Assembly (NCBI RefSeq): GCF_036226445.1
Contig: NZ_CP108474.1
Location: 620,001 to 684,000, forward strand
Reading direction: 5' to 3'
DNA length: 64,000 bases
Source of the DNA: Streptomyces sp. NBC_01255
Lineage (GTDB): Bacteria > Actinomycetota > Actinomycetes > Streptomycetales > Streptomycetaceae
The first letter of the stretch is position 1. Each line of letters starts with the position of its first letter. Positions 42,492 through 51,365 of the stretch are shown here, piece after piece. The notes below the pieces were generated by a model that searched no databases, had not been told where the DNA came from, and saw only the letters and a program-made list of their open reading frames with translations. A program made the position numbers and the translations under genes.

Positions 42492-43520
42492 CTACCGCTC
42501 CGGCGTGCTCCCGCGTACGACCGGCTCCGCCGGGAGCAGCAGACCGCTCGTCGGGGTGGCGGCGGGGTCCTCGACGGCGGTGATCAGCCGGTCGACCAGG
42601 GCGTGGGCGATGCGCGACAGGGGCATCCGCATGCTGGTGAGGGCGGGCTGGAGCACCGTACAGAGCGGCATGTCGTTGAAGCCGGTGACGGCGACGTCGG
42701 CGCCGATCGTGAGGCCGGCGGCCCGGACGGCCTGGTAGGCGGTCAGGGCGAGCCAGTCGTTCGCGCAGACCAGGGCCGTCGGCCGGTCGGGGCCGACGAG
42801 CAGGCGCTGGAGTGCGTGGGAGAGGGCGGCCGGGTCGTCATCGGGGACGCCGACCTCGAAGGCGCCGTCGGGCGCGGCGGCCGCGGCCTGGAGCAGGCCG
42901 GCCCGGCGGTCGGCGAGCCAGGGCAGGGAGGCGGCGGAGTTGACGTAACAGATCCTGCGGTGGCCCTGGTCGAGGAGGAGGCCGACCAGGGCGGCGGTGG
43001 CGGCGGCCGAGTCGATGTCCACCCAGTTCTGCGGGCGGCCGGGGGCGGTGCGACCGAAGGCGGCGAACGGGAAGCCGGCCTCGGCGAGCACGTCGACGCG
43101 GGGGTCGTCGTGGATGACGTCGGAGAGGACGAACCCGTCGACCTGGCGGGCCGCGATCAGCCCGTGGAAGGACTTGGCGACCGCGCCGGCGCCCTGCTCG
43201 GGGTCGCAGCGGAACAGCAGGATGCGGTGGCCGACGGCGTCGGCGGCGCTCACGAGTGCCTGGAGGAAGCCGCCCATCAGGGGGTTGGGGTCGGCGGGGT
43301 TGTCGGCGGGTGCGGGATACCCGATGACCTTGCGGGTGCCGGTGCGCAGACTGCGGGCGGACTGGTCGGGCTGGTAGCCGAGTTCGTCGATGGCGGCGGT
43401 GACCCGGGCGAGGGTGGTGGCGCGGAGCCGGTGGGGGGCGTTGAGGGCGTTCGAGACGGTCTGCCGGGAGACGCCCGCCGTGCGTGCGACGTCCTCGATG
43501 GTCACCTGTCGAGCGGTCAT
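42492..43520 (-). CDS. LacI family transcriptional regulator
   Basis: This 342-residue repressor has the N-terminal helix-turn-helix TIEDVARTAGVSRQTVSNALN and hinge YQPDQSARSLRTG, then a periplasmic-binding-type sugar domain (GYPAPADNP, ALVCANDWLALTAYQAVRAAG, VAVTGFNDMP). AGAGGAACG precedes the ATG. It lies 59 bases after the GH36 gene on the same strand, so it may be the last gene of the operon. It is the obvious candidate for the two LacI-like sites at 49887-49954. Confidence 0.92.
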   Translation of the reverse strand: MTARQVTIEDVARTAGVSRQTVSNALNAPHRLRATTLARVTAAIDELGYQPDQSARSLRTGTRKVIGYPAPADNPADPNPLMGGFLQALVSAADAVGHRILLFRCDPEQGAGAVAKSFHGLIAARQVDGFVLSDVIHDDPRVDVLAEAGFPFAAFGRTAPGRPQNWVDIDSAAATAALVGLLLDQGHRRICYVNSAASLPWLADRRAGLLQAAAAAPDGAFEVGVPDDDPAALSHALQRLLVGPDRPTALVCANDWLALTAYQAVRAAGLTIGADVAVTGFNDMPLCTVLQPALTSMRMPLSRIAHALVDRLITAVEDPAATPTSGLLLPAEPVVRGSTPER

Positions 43521-43579
43521 CGTTCCTCTGTGTCCGGTGGTCGGCGGGCTGGGGGCGGCCGCCCCCGGCCCGCCGATGG

Positions 43580-45463
43580 TCAGTGCTCGCGGGTCAGGGT
43601 GAGCAGGCCGCCGGTCGGCACGGTCACCGGGTTCACCCCGGCGACGAGGTCGAGCACGGTCTCGGACAGGATCTCACCACGGCAGTCCTGTACGAGGGCG
43701 AGGGCCCGTTCCGGCCGGGTGGCCGTGAGGAGCACCAGCGGGTCGTCGTCCGCGTTGGCGACGAGGAGTGTCCCGGGGCCGTCCGTGCCGTCCCGGTCCG
43801 GGAGGGCGACGGGGAGCGGCGCGTAGCGGGCGACCACCGTGGTGCGGTCGTCGCCGGCGCGGACCTGGGGGTAGCCGAGGTCCGGGCGGGAGGGTTCCAG
43901 GGAGCCGAGCTGGAGGACGCCGGCGTGGCGGCGGAAGACGTCGAGCCAGAAGCGCAGGGTGGCGAGCTGGTCGGGGGTCTGCGCGGTGAGGTCGACGGAG
44001 ATCTGCGGCACCGAGAACAGGGCGTTGAGGAGGTGGACGGCCACCGCCTCGGGGGTCTCGGCGGAGTTCCACATGATCATGTCGGCGTGCACGGCGAGCG
44101 GTCCCGCGGTGAGCCGGCAGTCGATGATGCGCTGGCGGTTCTCGGCGGGGCTGAGCGGGCAGTCGACGGTGCGGACCATGGTGGCGTACGGCCAGAGGCC
44201 GGGGCTGACGTACGGCTGGCGGTGCTCGACGATGACGTCGGGCCGGGTGCGGCGCAGCCGGGCGTCGAGGTCGGCGAGCAGCCGGCGTACGCCTTCGTGG
44301 ACGGTGTCGTGGTCCGCGCCGGCGGGCGGGGGTGGCGGGTCGGCGTAGGCGAAGAGGTCGATGAAGTCGAGCTTCACGCCGTCCATGTCCCACTCCTCGA
44401 CGGAGCGGGAGATCTTCTCGATGAGGTAGGCGCGGACCTCGGGGTGGCGGGGGTCGAGCACGGCCGCGTCGAGCTGCGGCACCTCGCGCAGGACGACTCC
44501 CTTGAAGCGGTCCCAGGCGTCGTTGTGCCGGCCGATGAACGGCACCGCGTACCAGAGGAGGTAGGCGAGGCCGAGCCGGTGGACCTCGGCGACGTGGCCG
44601 GCGAGGTCGGGGAAGGCCGTCGTGTTGGGCTCCCAGTCGCCGCAGTGGCCGTAGCCGCGGGTGCGGTCGGCGGTCTGCCAGCCGTCGTCGACGATGATGC
44701 TCTCGATGCCGAGGCCGGCGGAGAGGGCGGCCTGGCGTTCGACGACTTCGGCGTCGAGGTTCTGGTGGAGGCTGTACCAGGTGGAGTACGCGGGCATCCG
44801 CGCGGCGGGGGCGACGCCGGGGTGCTCCACGCCCTCGGCCCACCAGTCGGTGACCGCGTGCAGGGTGGTCGCGAAGTGCCGGCCACTGAGATCGATGCGC
44901 AGCCGCAACGGCGGGCCGTCGGGGGTGAGTTCCTGCTCGACGGTGAAGGCGAACTCGCCGCTCTCCTCGACCACACCGGCTCCGGCGCGCACGGGTGCGG
45001 CGGTCTCTCCGGCGGCGGCGGTGCACAGGGCGCGGTCGCCGGTGCCGATCAGGCTCGCGACGGGGGCGCCGAGGGCGAGCGAGACGGTCCGGGGGACGAT
45101 CCAGGACTGCGGCAGCCAGCGGGAGGCGTTGGTGTCCGGGGTCCAGTAGGCGGTGGCCCCGACGCAGGGGACGCGCCATTCGGCGCGGAGGGTGACGGCC
45201 TCCGTCGCCGTGACCTCGATCAGGGCCACGCCGTGGTCGACCCGGGTGACGGCGGACTGCCACGCGTCGCCGCCGAGGCCGGTGAGGTGGACGGTGAGCG
45301 GGGCCCCGGTGGAGTGGAGCAGGCCGGTGGCGAGCTGCCGGTGGGCGACGGTGCCGGGGATGTCGTCGGCCGCCGCGTTGGGGCGCCAGGCGGGGACGGG
45401 CTGTTGCGGAGCGGCGTCGCCCTCGGCGTCCTCGGGAGCGGCGTTCGGTGGTGCGGTGGTCAC
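43580..45463 (-). CDS. GH36-type alpha-galactosidase
   Basis: The 627-residue enzyme starts at GTG 45463, eight bases after AAGGA; GTG 45472 sits on the permease stop. A beta-sandwich N-domain is followed by the barrel: TWYSLHQNLDAEVVE, IIVDDGWQTADRTRGYGHCGDWEPN, LLWYAVPFIGRH and the nucleophile in MDGVKLDFIDLF. The acid/base aspartate is likely in MVRTVDCPLSPAENRQR, followed by ADMIMWNSAE. It is shorter than and only distantly similar to the GH36 at 26493, so it belongs to another subgroup and probably another substrate. No signal peptide is present. The ABC genes just before it should supply the substrate. Confidence 0.9.
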   Translation of the reverse strand: MTTAPPNAAPEDAEGDAAPQQPVPAWRPNAAADDIPGTVAHRQLATGLLHSTGAPLTVHLTGLGGDAWQSAVTRVDHGVALIEVTATEAVTLRAEWRVPCVGATAYWTPDTNASRWLPQSWIVPRTVSLALGAPVASLIGTGDRALCTAAAGETAAPVRAGAGVVEESGEFAFTVEQELTPDGPPLRLRIDLSGRHFATTLHAVTDWWAEGVEHPGVAPAARMPAYSTWYSLHQNLDAEVVERQAALSAGLGIESIIVDDGWQTADRTRGYGHCGDWEPNTTAFPDLAGHVAEVHRLGLAYLLWYAVPFIGRHNDAWDRFKGVVLREVPQLDAAVLDPRHPEVRAYLIEKISRSVEEWDMDGVKLDFIDLFAYADPPPPPAGADHDTVHEGVRRLLADLDARLRRTRPDVIVEHRQPYVSPGLWPYATMVRTVDCPLSPAENRQRIIDCRLTAGPLAVHADMIMWNSAETPEAVAVHLLNALFSVPQISVDLTAQTPDQLATLRFWLDVFRRHAGVLQLGSLEPSRPDLGYPQVRAGDDRTTVVARYAPLPVALPDRDGTDGPGTLLVANADDDPLVLLTATRPERALALVQDCRGEILSETVLDLVAGVNPVTVPTGGLLTLTREH

Positions 45464-45468
45464 GGGGG

Positions 45469-46284
45469 TCACTCCTTGGTGGCACCGGCCAGCAGGCCGG
45501 AGATGAACTGGCGTTGCAGGATGAGGAAGAGGGCCATGACGGGGATGGCGGCGATGGCGCTGGCGAGCAGGACCTGCGCGTAGTTGGTCGTGGACAGGCC
45601 CTGGAGGGTGGCGGTGGCCACGGGCAGCGTGTACATCTCGGGGCTGCGGAGCGCGATCAGCGGCCAGACGAACTGGTTCCAGCCGCCGAGGAAGACGAAC
45701 AGCGCGAGCGCCGCGATGATCGGCCGGTTGACCGGGATGACGATCCGCCACAGCACCCGCAGTTCGCCGGCGCCGTCGACGCGGGCGGCGTCGAGGAGTT
45801 CGTCGGGCATGGACCGCAGCGCCTGCCGCATCAGGAAGATGCCGAACGGCGTGACGAGGCCGGGCAGGATGACGGACTCGTAGGAGTCGATCAGGCCCAG
45901 GTCCATCATCATCTGGAAGATCGGGATCAGCATCACCGTGTCGGGGATGACGAGGGTGCTGAGCAGCAGGACGAAGAAGAGGTTGCGTCCGCGGAAGTCG
46001 AACTTGGCGAAGGCGTAGCCGGCGAGGACGGAGACGACGACCGCGCCGATGGTCTGGAGGCCTGCCACCAGGACGGTGTTGAAGAGGACGCGGGTCAGGC
46101 CGATGGACTCCTGGAGGCCCTGGAGGTTCTCCATGAGGTGGCCGCCGGGCAGCAGCTTCGGCGGCCAGGAGAAGACGTCCTTGTCGTCCTGGGTGGCGGC
46201 CATGGCGAGCCAGTAGAAGGGGCCGACGCAGAGCCCGAAGGCACCGGCGAGCAGCAGGGTGAGCAGGGGGCCGCGGGACTTCAT
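45469..46284 (-). CDS. Carbohydrate ABC transporter permease (MalG type)
   Basis: This 271-residue protein has six helices and the EAA loop DELLDAARVDGAGELRVLWRIVIP. It starts at ATG 46284, overlapping the MalF-type gene by four bases. The N-terminal PFYWLAMAATQDDKDVF and the C-terminal QRQFISGLLAGATKE are typical. It serves the second alpha-galactoside importer. Confidence 0.92.
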   Translation of the reverse strand: MKSRGPLLTLLLAGAFGLCVGPFYWLAMAATQDDKDVFSWPPKLLPGGHLMENLQGLQESIGLTRVLFNTVLVAGLQTIGAVVVSVLAGYAFAKFDFRGRNLFFVLLLSTLVIPDTVMLIPIFQMMMDLGLIDSYESVILPGLVTPFGIFLMRQALRSMPDELLDAARVDGAGELRVLWRIVIPVNRPIIAALALFVFLGGWNQFVWPLIALRSPEMYTLPVATATLQGLSTTNYAQVLLASAIAAIPVMALFLILQRQFISGLLAGATKE

Positions 46285-47270
46285 CGGCGCTCTCCCATCA
46301 GGCGGACCTGGAGGATGCCGAGGACGGACACGATCAGCGCGAGCGCGTAGGCGAGGGCCGAGGCGTAGCCGAAGTCGAAGTACTTGAAGCCGTTGTTGTA
46401 GAGGTACATGGTGACCGTCAGGGTGGCGTTGTCGGGGCCGCCGCCGGTGAGGACGTACGGCTCGTCGAAGAGTTGCAGCGTGCCGATGGTGGAGAGCACC
46501 ACCGTGAGGAGGAGGATCGGCCGCATCTGGGGCAGGGTGATGGAGAAGAAGCGGCGGACCGGTCCGGCGCCGTCGACCATCGCGGCCTCGTACAGCTCCT
46601 TGGGGATGCCCTGGAGACCGGCGAGGTACATCACCGCGTTGTAGCCGGTGTAGTGCCAGGTGATGACGAGGACGACGCCGACGCGGGCCCAGAAGGGGCT
46701 GCCGAGCCAGTTCACCGGGTCGATGCCGAAGAAGGAGAGGACCCAGTTCAGGAGTCCGGCGTCGCGGTTGAGGATCACGGAGAACATCACGCCGGCGGCG
46801 ACCAGGCCCGTCAGCGACGGGACGAAGACGCCGAGCCGCCAGAGCGGGCGCAGCCAGACCTTGGTGGAGTTGAGGCCCAGGGCGACGAGCAGGGCGAGGC
46901 CGAGCATCAGCGGGACCTGGACGACCAGGATCAGGGCGGTGTTCTTGAGCGCGGTCCAGAACAGCGGATCGTCGATGAGGCGCCGGTAGTTGGCGAGTCC
47001 GGTGAACTGCCGGGCGTCGCCGTTCCCGGTGGTGAGGCTGATCCAGAACGAGGCGGCGATCGGGTACGCCTTGAAGATCGCGAAGCCCAGCACGGCGGGC
47101 ATGATCAGCAGGTACGGGACGGAGTCGCGCGTCAGCAGCCGGCGGCGGCCGGGGCGGGCCCGGCCGGGGCGCGGGGTGGCGCGGCGGCCGGGAGGGGTGC
47201 CGGCGCCGCCGTTGGTGGTGGCGGCAACGGTCCCGGTCGTGCGGGCGGGTTCGGGAGGTGCGAGGGACAT
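46281..47270 (-). CDS. Carbohydrate ABC transporter permease (MalF type)
   Basis: This 329-residue protein has a 50-residue Arg/Pro/Gly-rich cytoplasmic N-terminus followed by six helices and the EAA loop KELYEAAMVDGAGPVRRFFSITLP. ATG 47270 comes two bases after the stop of the solute-binding protein gene. It pairs with the permease at 46284. Confidence 0.92.
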   Translation of the reverse strand: MSLAPPEPARTTGTVAATTNGGAGTPPGRRATPRPGRARPGRRRLLTRDSVPYLLIMPAVLGFAIFKAYPIAASFWISLTTGNGDARQFTGLANYRRLIDDPLFWTALKNTALILVVQVPLMLGLALLVALGLNSTKVWLRPLWRLGVFVPSLTGLVAAGVMFSVILNRDAGLLNWVLSFFGIDPVNWLGSPFWARVGVVLVITWHYTGYNAVMYLAGLQGIPKELYEAAMVDGAGPVRRFFSITLPQMRPILLLTVVLSTIGTLQLFDEPYVLTGGGPDNATLTVTMYLYNNGFKYFDFGYASALAYALALIVSVLGILQVRLMGERR

Positions 47271-47272
47271 GG

Positions 47273-48607
47273 TCAGGCTGCCTGCTGCCGGCCGGTCTGC
47301 TGGGCGAGCTGAGCGGCGGCCGCCTTGAGGGCGCCGGCCGGGTCGGCGCCCTTGAGCAGCACCTGGCTCTGGGCGTCGCTGGCGAGCTTGAGGGCCCGGC
47401 TGTAGTCGCTGGTGAAGTTGGTCGCCTCGGATCCGGAGGAGAGCGAGTCGACGAGGGACTTCAGCACGCGCTGGCCGCCGTAGAAGGGGTGGGGCGCGTT
47501 GAACATCGGGTCCGCGTAGGCCGCCTTGAGGGCGGGGAAGACGCTGCCGGAGGAGTACATGCGGTTGATCTCGGCGGGCTTGGTCAGCGCGTGCTCGATG
47601 AAGCGCCAGGCCGCCTTGCGGCGCTTGCTGGTGTTCGAGACCGCGAGGTAGGTGGAGTTGACGATGACGCTGCGGCCTCCGCCGGGGACGGCGGCCGGCG
47701 GCTGCATGACGCGCCACTTGCCGCTCTGGGCGGGGAACTTCTCGGCCATGTATCCCACGGCCCAGGCGGCCTCGGGCGCGGTGGCGAGTTTCCCCTGGCT
47801 GATCAGCCGCTTCCAGGTGCCCTGGCCCGCGGTGTCGGCGAGCAGGCCGCCGTCGTTGAGCCGCTTGATGACGGTGAGGGCCTTGATCGCCTCCGGGGAG
47901 GCGAGGGTGACCTTGCCTTCCTGGTCGAAGTAGAAGGCGCCCTGGAGCTGCATCAGGTTCTGGAAGAAGTCCATGTCCTGGGTGGTGCCGGGCTTGTCGA
48001 GCCCGATCAGCTGGGCGCCGGTGGCGGCGCGGATCTTCGGTCCGGCGGCGATCAGGTCGTCCCAGCTGCTGATGGAGGCGGGGTCGACGTCGGCCTTCTC
48101 GAAGAAGTCGTGGCGGTAGAACAGCCCGAGGGGGTTGACTTCCCAGGGCAGGGCGTGGACGGCTCTGTCCTTGCCTATGACGGTAGGCCACAGGCCTTCG
48201 ACGAAGGCGTCCTTGTGCTTGTCGGCGCCGAGCCGGGACAGGTCGGCGATGCCCTCAGGGAACTTCGCCAGGTATCCGGGCAGGTAGTCGACGCCGATGT
48301 GGAGGACGTCGGCGAGGCCCTTGCCGCCCGAGGCGAGGCCGACGGTGATCTTGTCCCAGATGGCCGGTTCGCCGACGTCCTGGATCTCCACCGTGATGTC
48401 CGGGTTGTCCCGCTCGAAGGAGGGGACGACTCCGCGCAGGGCCTCCGCCGCGGAGGTCCAGCTCCAGACGGTGATCTTCCCGCTGTCGCCGTCGGCGCCG
48501 GCGGTGTCGGTGCCCGATCCGCCGCCGCCGCAGGCGGCCAGGCCGAATCCGGCGGCGGAGGCGGTGGCGAGGTGAAGCATCTGGCGGCGGCTCAGCTGGT
48601 GGGACAT
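47273..48607 (-). CDS. Extracellular solute-binding lipoprotein (sugar ABC transporter)
   Basis: This 444-residue family 1 binding protein begins SHQLSRRQMLHLATASAAGFGLAAC, a Tat-like signal with lipobox LAAC followed by a Gly-rich spacer. TVWSWTSAAEALRGV, DVLHIGVDYLPGYLAKFPEGIADLSRLG and ALPWEVNPLGLFYRHDFFEKA are typical of sugar binding. AGGAG stands five bases before ATG 48607, inside the end of the aminotransferase-fold gene (16-base overlap). It is coexpressed with that gene and the permeases. Confidence 0.92.
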   Translation of the reverse strand: MSHQLSRRQMLHLATASAAGFGLAACGGGGSGTDTAGADGDSGKITVWSWTSAAEALRGVVPSFERDNPDITVEIQDVGEPAIWDKITVGLASGGKGLADVLHIGVDYLPGYLAKFPEGIADLSRLGADKHKDAFVEGLWPTVIGKDRAVHALPWEVNPLGLFYRHDFFEKADVDPASISSWDDLIAAGPKIRAATGAQLIGLDKPGTTQDMDFFQNLMQLQGAFYFDQEGKVTLASPEAIKALTVIKRLNDGGLLADTAGQGTWKRLISQGKLATAPEAAWAVGYMAEKFPAQSGKWRVMQPPAAVPGGGRSVIVNSTYLAVSNTSKRRKAAWRFIEHALTKPAEINRMYSSGSVFPALKAAYADPMFNAPHPFYGGQRVLKSLVDSLSSGSEATNFTSDYSRALKLASDAQSQVLLKGADPAGALKAAAAQLAQQTGRQQAA

Positions 48608-49899
48608 GTCGGCTCCTGGGTGAGGGTGTCGGTGCAGGGGGTGGTGTCGGTGACGGTGCAGGGGGTGGTGTCGGTGACGGTGCGGGGGGTGGTGTCGGTG
48701 GCGGTGCGGGGGGTGGTGTCGGCGACCGTCCGGGTCCGGCCGGTCAGCGCGTGCAGCGCGTCCGCGAACAGATCCACCGCGACGGCCGGGGTGGAGACAT
48801 GGGGAGAGAGGCGGATCCACTCGTCGCGGCGCGTGGTGATCACACCGGCCGCTTCGAGAGTGCGGTGGACGGTCACGGGGTCGTGACCCGGGAGACGGAA
48901 GGTGCCGATTCCGGCGCGTTCCCGGTGGCCGAGCCCGTCGAGCAGGATCTCGGCGCCGGCCTGCCGGGCCCTGTCGAGGAGCTCGGCGAGGATGGCCCTG
49001 ATCCGGGCGCCCGTGGCGGCCGGGCCGCCCTCGGCGAGCAGCTCGTCGACGGCCGCGCCGATGGCGGCGGCGGCCGGGAAGTCCGGGTTGGTGGCGAGGT
49101 GGGCCGCGGCCCCGGGCAGCGGGGGCGCGGGGTGCCGCGCCGCGAAGGGCTCCGAGACACCGGCCCAGCCGCCGAGCCCGGGGGCGACGCGCTCGGCGCA
49201 CCGGTCGCGGATCAGCAGCAGCGCGGCGCCCCAGCCTGCCCGTAGCCACTTCTGGCCGCCGCCGACGAGGACGTCGGCGGCGTCCGCTTCGAGCGGTACG
49301 GCGCCGAGTCCCTGGATGGCGTCGACGATCAGGAGGCGGTCCGGGCCGAGGACTTCCTTGAGGGCGGCGAGCGGTGCGACGTGCCCGGTGAGGGAGTCGA
49401 CGGCGCTGACCGTGAGTGCGGTGACCTCGGGGGTGAGGTTCCGGCGCAGCAGGTCGGGGGTGATGTGGCGCTGCCCGTCCGGGTCGACGAGGCGGACGTC
49501 CGGGCCGCCTCGTCCGGCGAACCGCAGCCACGGGTAGACGTTGGCGGGGAATTCCCCGCGGGGCACCAGGACGGTGCCGGGGCCCTGGAGGCCGGCGGCC
49601 ACGGTGAACAGGCCGTTGCTGGTGGACGGGGAGAGGGCGATCTCGTGGGGGTGGGCGCCGAGGAGCCGGGCCGCCGAGGTCCGTGCGGCGTCGCTGAGGG
49701 CGAACAGCCGGTCGAGGTCGGCAGGGTCCGCGCGGGTGGCCAGGTCGGTCGCGGTGGCGAGGGCCGCGGAGGCCCGGCGGGAGAGCGGGCCGACCCTGGC
49801 GTGATCGAGGTAGCCCGCCATCGGGCCACGGGCGGGGGCAGGACCGGAAGCCGCGTGGGTGGCGGCCTCGGGTGCCCGGGGATGAATTTGATCGTTCAA
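48592..49899 (-). CDS. Class V aminotransferase-fold PLP-dependent enzyme
   Basis: The 435-residue protein starts at TTG 49899, seven bases after GAGGA. It has a fold-type I PLP site: YLDHARVGPLS at the start, SPSTSNGLF, SAVDSLTGHVAPL, the cofactor aspartate in IVDAIQGLGAVPLEADAADVL and the lysine in GGGQKWLRAG. The sequence resembles isopenicillin-N-epimerase-like and cysteine-desulfurase-like class V proteins. The last 40 residues are made of a DTTP(R/C)T repeat. It heads a sugar-transport and GH36 operon, an unusual company for such an enzyme. It could act on an amino sugar or be a bystander. The substrate is unknown. Confidence 0.87.
   Translation of the reverse strand: MNDQIHPRAPEAATHAASGPAPARGPMAGYLDHARVGPLSRRASAALATATDLATRADPADLDRLFALSDAARTSAARLLGAHPHEIALSPSTSNGLFTVAAGLQGPGTVLVPRGEFPANVYPWLRFAGRGGPDVRLVDPDGQRHITPDLLRRNLTPEVTALTVSAVDSLTGHVAPLAALKEVLGPDRLLIVDAIQGLGAVPLEADAADVLVGGGQKWLRAGWGAALLLIRDRCAERVAPGLGGWAGVSEPFAARHPAPPLPGAAAHLATNPDFPAAAAIGAAVDELLAEGGPAATGARIRAILAELLDRARQAGAEILLDGLGHRERAGIGTFRLPGHDPVTVHRTLEAAGVITTRRDEWIRLSPHVSTPAVAVDLFADALHALTGRTRTVADTTPRTATDTTPRTVTDTTPCTVTDTTPCTDTLTQEPTCPTS
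48631..48726. repeat. 24-bp tandem repeat (four units) in the aminotransferase tail
   Basis: Four direct 24-base copies starting with GGTGC(A/G)GGGGGTGGTGTCGG (the last ending GGCGAC) lie at 48631-48654, 48655-48678, 48679-48702 and 48703-48726. Units two and one are identical; the others differ at one to three positions. They are in frame and encode an eight-residue unit, (V/A)xDTTPxT-like. The array ends just before the solute-binding protein start and is likely to vary in copy number between strains. Confidence 0.9.
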
Positions 49900-49954
49900 A
49901 ATATGTTCCTCAAGACGCCGTCTGCATGATCTTCCCTGAATTTGAAGGTTCACA
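49887..49954. promoter_or_regulatory. Two LacI-type operators at the head of the second galactoside operon
   Basis: TTTGATCGTTCAAA (49887-49900) is a 14-bp palindrome with central CG and 12 of 14 symmetric positions; it covers the TTG start codon of the aminotransferase gene. TTTGAAGGTTCACA (49941-49954) contains TGAA-GG-TTCA symmetry. Their centres are 54 bp apart, close to five helical turns, suitable for looping. The LacI gene at the far end of the operon is the likely binder. Confidence 0.65.
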
Positions 49955-50136
49955 TTAGAGAGCCGAGGTCGCCTCGGCAAGAGGTTGGACGAGGCGGACC
50001 GCCGCTCTTCGGGGGAACCCGCCCCGGGGCGGCGCGCGGCGCCGAGGGATGCCCCGGGGTTCGGGCTATCCATGGCCACAGGCGACGGTCGCCCGTGACC
50101 GTCACTGTCCGGGAAACCGGAAAGGTGGGAGAACCA

Positions 50137-50622
50137 GTGGCTGTCCAGCCCATCCCCGAGGGATACCCGCGCGTCACGCCGTACCTCTGCGTCGACGGAG
50201 CCGCGGCCGCGATCGACTTCTACGTGTCCGCGTTCGGCGCCGTCGAGCGCATGCGCATGCCGGCGCCCGGAGGCACGATCGGCCACGCCGAGCTGTCCCT
50301 CGGCAACTCGGTCATCATGCTCGCGGACGAGTTCCCCGACATGGGGTTCCGCTCACCCAAGGCGGTCGGCGGCACACCCGTCACCCTGCACGTCTACGTG
50401 GAGGACGTCGACGCGGTCTTCGCCAAGGCCCTCGCCCAGGGCGCCAAGGAACTCTCCCCGGTCAAGGACGAGTTCTACGGCGACCGCACCGGGCAGCTCG
50501 AGGACCCCTTCGGCCACCGCTGGAACCTCGCCACGCACGTGGAGGACGTTCCCGAGGAGGAGATGGAGCAGCGGGCGAAGAAGGCCATGCAGTCGATGCA
50601 GCCCCCGTCCGACGCCGCCTGA
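50137..50622 (+). CDS. VOC family protein (PhnB/glyoxalase-like)
   Basis: This 161-residue protein starts at GTG 50137, five bases after GGGAG. PYLCVDGAAAAIDFYVSAFGAVERMRMP and HAELSLGNSVIMLADE form the first beta-alpha-beta-beta-beta module; TLHVYVEDVDAVFAKALAQGAKEL and YGDRTGQLEDPFGHRWNLATH form the second. This is the PhnB-like vicinal oxygen chelate group, whose members are often of unknown catalysis. It is monocistronic, with a hairpin terminator 12 bases after the stop. Confidence 0.9.
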   Translation: MAVQPIPEGYPRVTPYLCVDGAAAAIDFYVSAFGAVERMRMPAPGGTIGHAELSLGNSVIMLADEFPDMGFRSPKAVGGTPVTLHVYVEDVDAVFAKALAQGAKELSPVKDEFYGDRTGQLEDPFGHRWNLATHVEDVPEEEMEQRAKKAMQSMQPPSDAA

Positions 50623-50633
50623 ACGACCGCCCC

Positions 50634-50661
50634 GGGCGGGGGCGGCTCAGCGCCCCCGCCC
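50634..50661 (+). terminator. Hairpin terminator after VOC gene
   Basis: GGGCGGGGGCG (50634-50644) and CGCCCCCGCCC (50651-50661) pair perfectly around a six-base loop. The hairpin starts 12 bases beyond the VOC stop codon. Confidence 0.8.
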
Positions 50662-50872
50662 CGCCGGGACCTGCCCGACTGAAGCAGGGCCGGACACCCG
50701 GGCGGCGCCCCGCTCTCCCCGGCGCCGTCGAGGCGCACCCGGACGCGAACTGTCACATCACGGCCGCCGAGCTCGACGCCCGGCACGGCGTACGGGCGGA
50801 CGGGTCGACGCCCCGGGCTCCGGGGCGTCGACCCGGTGCATGACGCCCCGCACCACTGGGCAGGACGCTGCC

Positions 50873-51307
50873 ATGACTGTGCTCACCCCGGACATCCGCG
50901 CGCGGATCGAGGCCCCGCACCTCTGGTACGTCGCGACCGTCGACGCCGACGGAGCGCCTCATGTCAGCCCGATGTGGGTCGGCCTCGACGGTGACCTCGT
51001 CTTCTTCAACACCGCCGTGGGACGCGTCAAGGAGCGCAATCTCCGCCGTGATCCGCGCGTGTCCCTGTCGCAGGCCGACCGGGCCGACCCCTTCGACCGC
51101 GTCCAGATCCGCGGCCGGGTCGTGCGGTTCGTCGAGGGTGCGGAGGCGGACCGGAACATGGACCGACTGGCGGCCAAGTACCTCGGCACCGAGCGGTACG
51201 AATGGGTCATCCCGGGCGAGCGGCGGGTGGTCGCGCTGATCGAGCCGACGAGGATCCGACGCGTCGTCGGCGTCGAACCACTCCCCCAGGGCGCACCCGG
51301 GGCATGA
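50873..51307 (+). CDS. PPOX-class F420- or FMN-dependent oxidoreductase
   Basis: From ATG 50873 (AGGAC six bases before) the protein has 144 residues. HLWYVATVDADGAPHVSPMWVGLDGDLVFFNTAVGRVKERNLRRDPR-type blocks, here split as ATVDADGAPHVSPMWV and VKERNLRRDPRVSL, are the split-barrel pattern of the TIGR03618 group. RIRRVVGVEP closes it. Actinobacterial members mostly use F420 or bind FAD/heme-type cofactors. An in-frame GTG at 50840 would add 11 residues. It is followed at once by a strong hairpin. Confidence 0.88.
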   Translation: MTVLTPDIRARIEAPHLWYVATVDADGAPHVSPMWVGLDGDLVFFNTAVGRVKERNLRRDPRVSLSQADRADPFDRVQIRGRVVRFVEGAEADRNMDRLAAKYLGTERYEWVIPGERRVVALIEPTRIRRVVGVEPLPQGAPGA

Positions 51308-51308
51308 G

Positions 51309-51346
51309 CCCGGCCCGGTAGGGGCCCCCTTCGGGGCCGGGCCGGG
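51309..51346 (+). terminator. Hairpin terminator after PPOX gene
   Basis: CCCGGCCCGG (51309-51318) pairs with CCGGGCCGGG (51337-51346), and an inner GGCCCC-CTTC-GGGGCC hairpin lies between. It begins two bases after the PPOX stop and ends 19 bases before the start of the DUF2071 gene. Confidence 0.75.
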
Positions 51347-51365
51347 GCTCTGCCATCCTTTCGGC

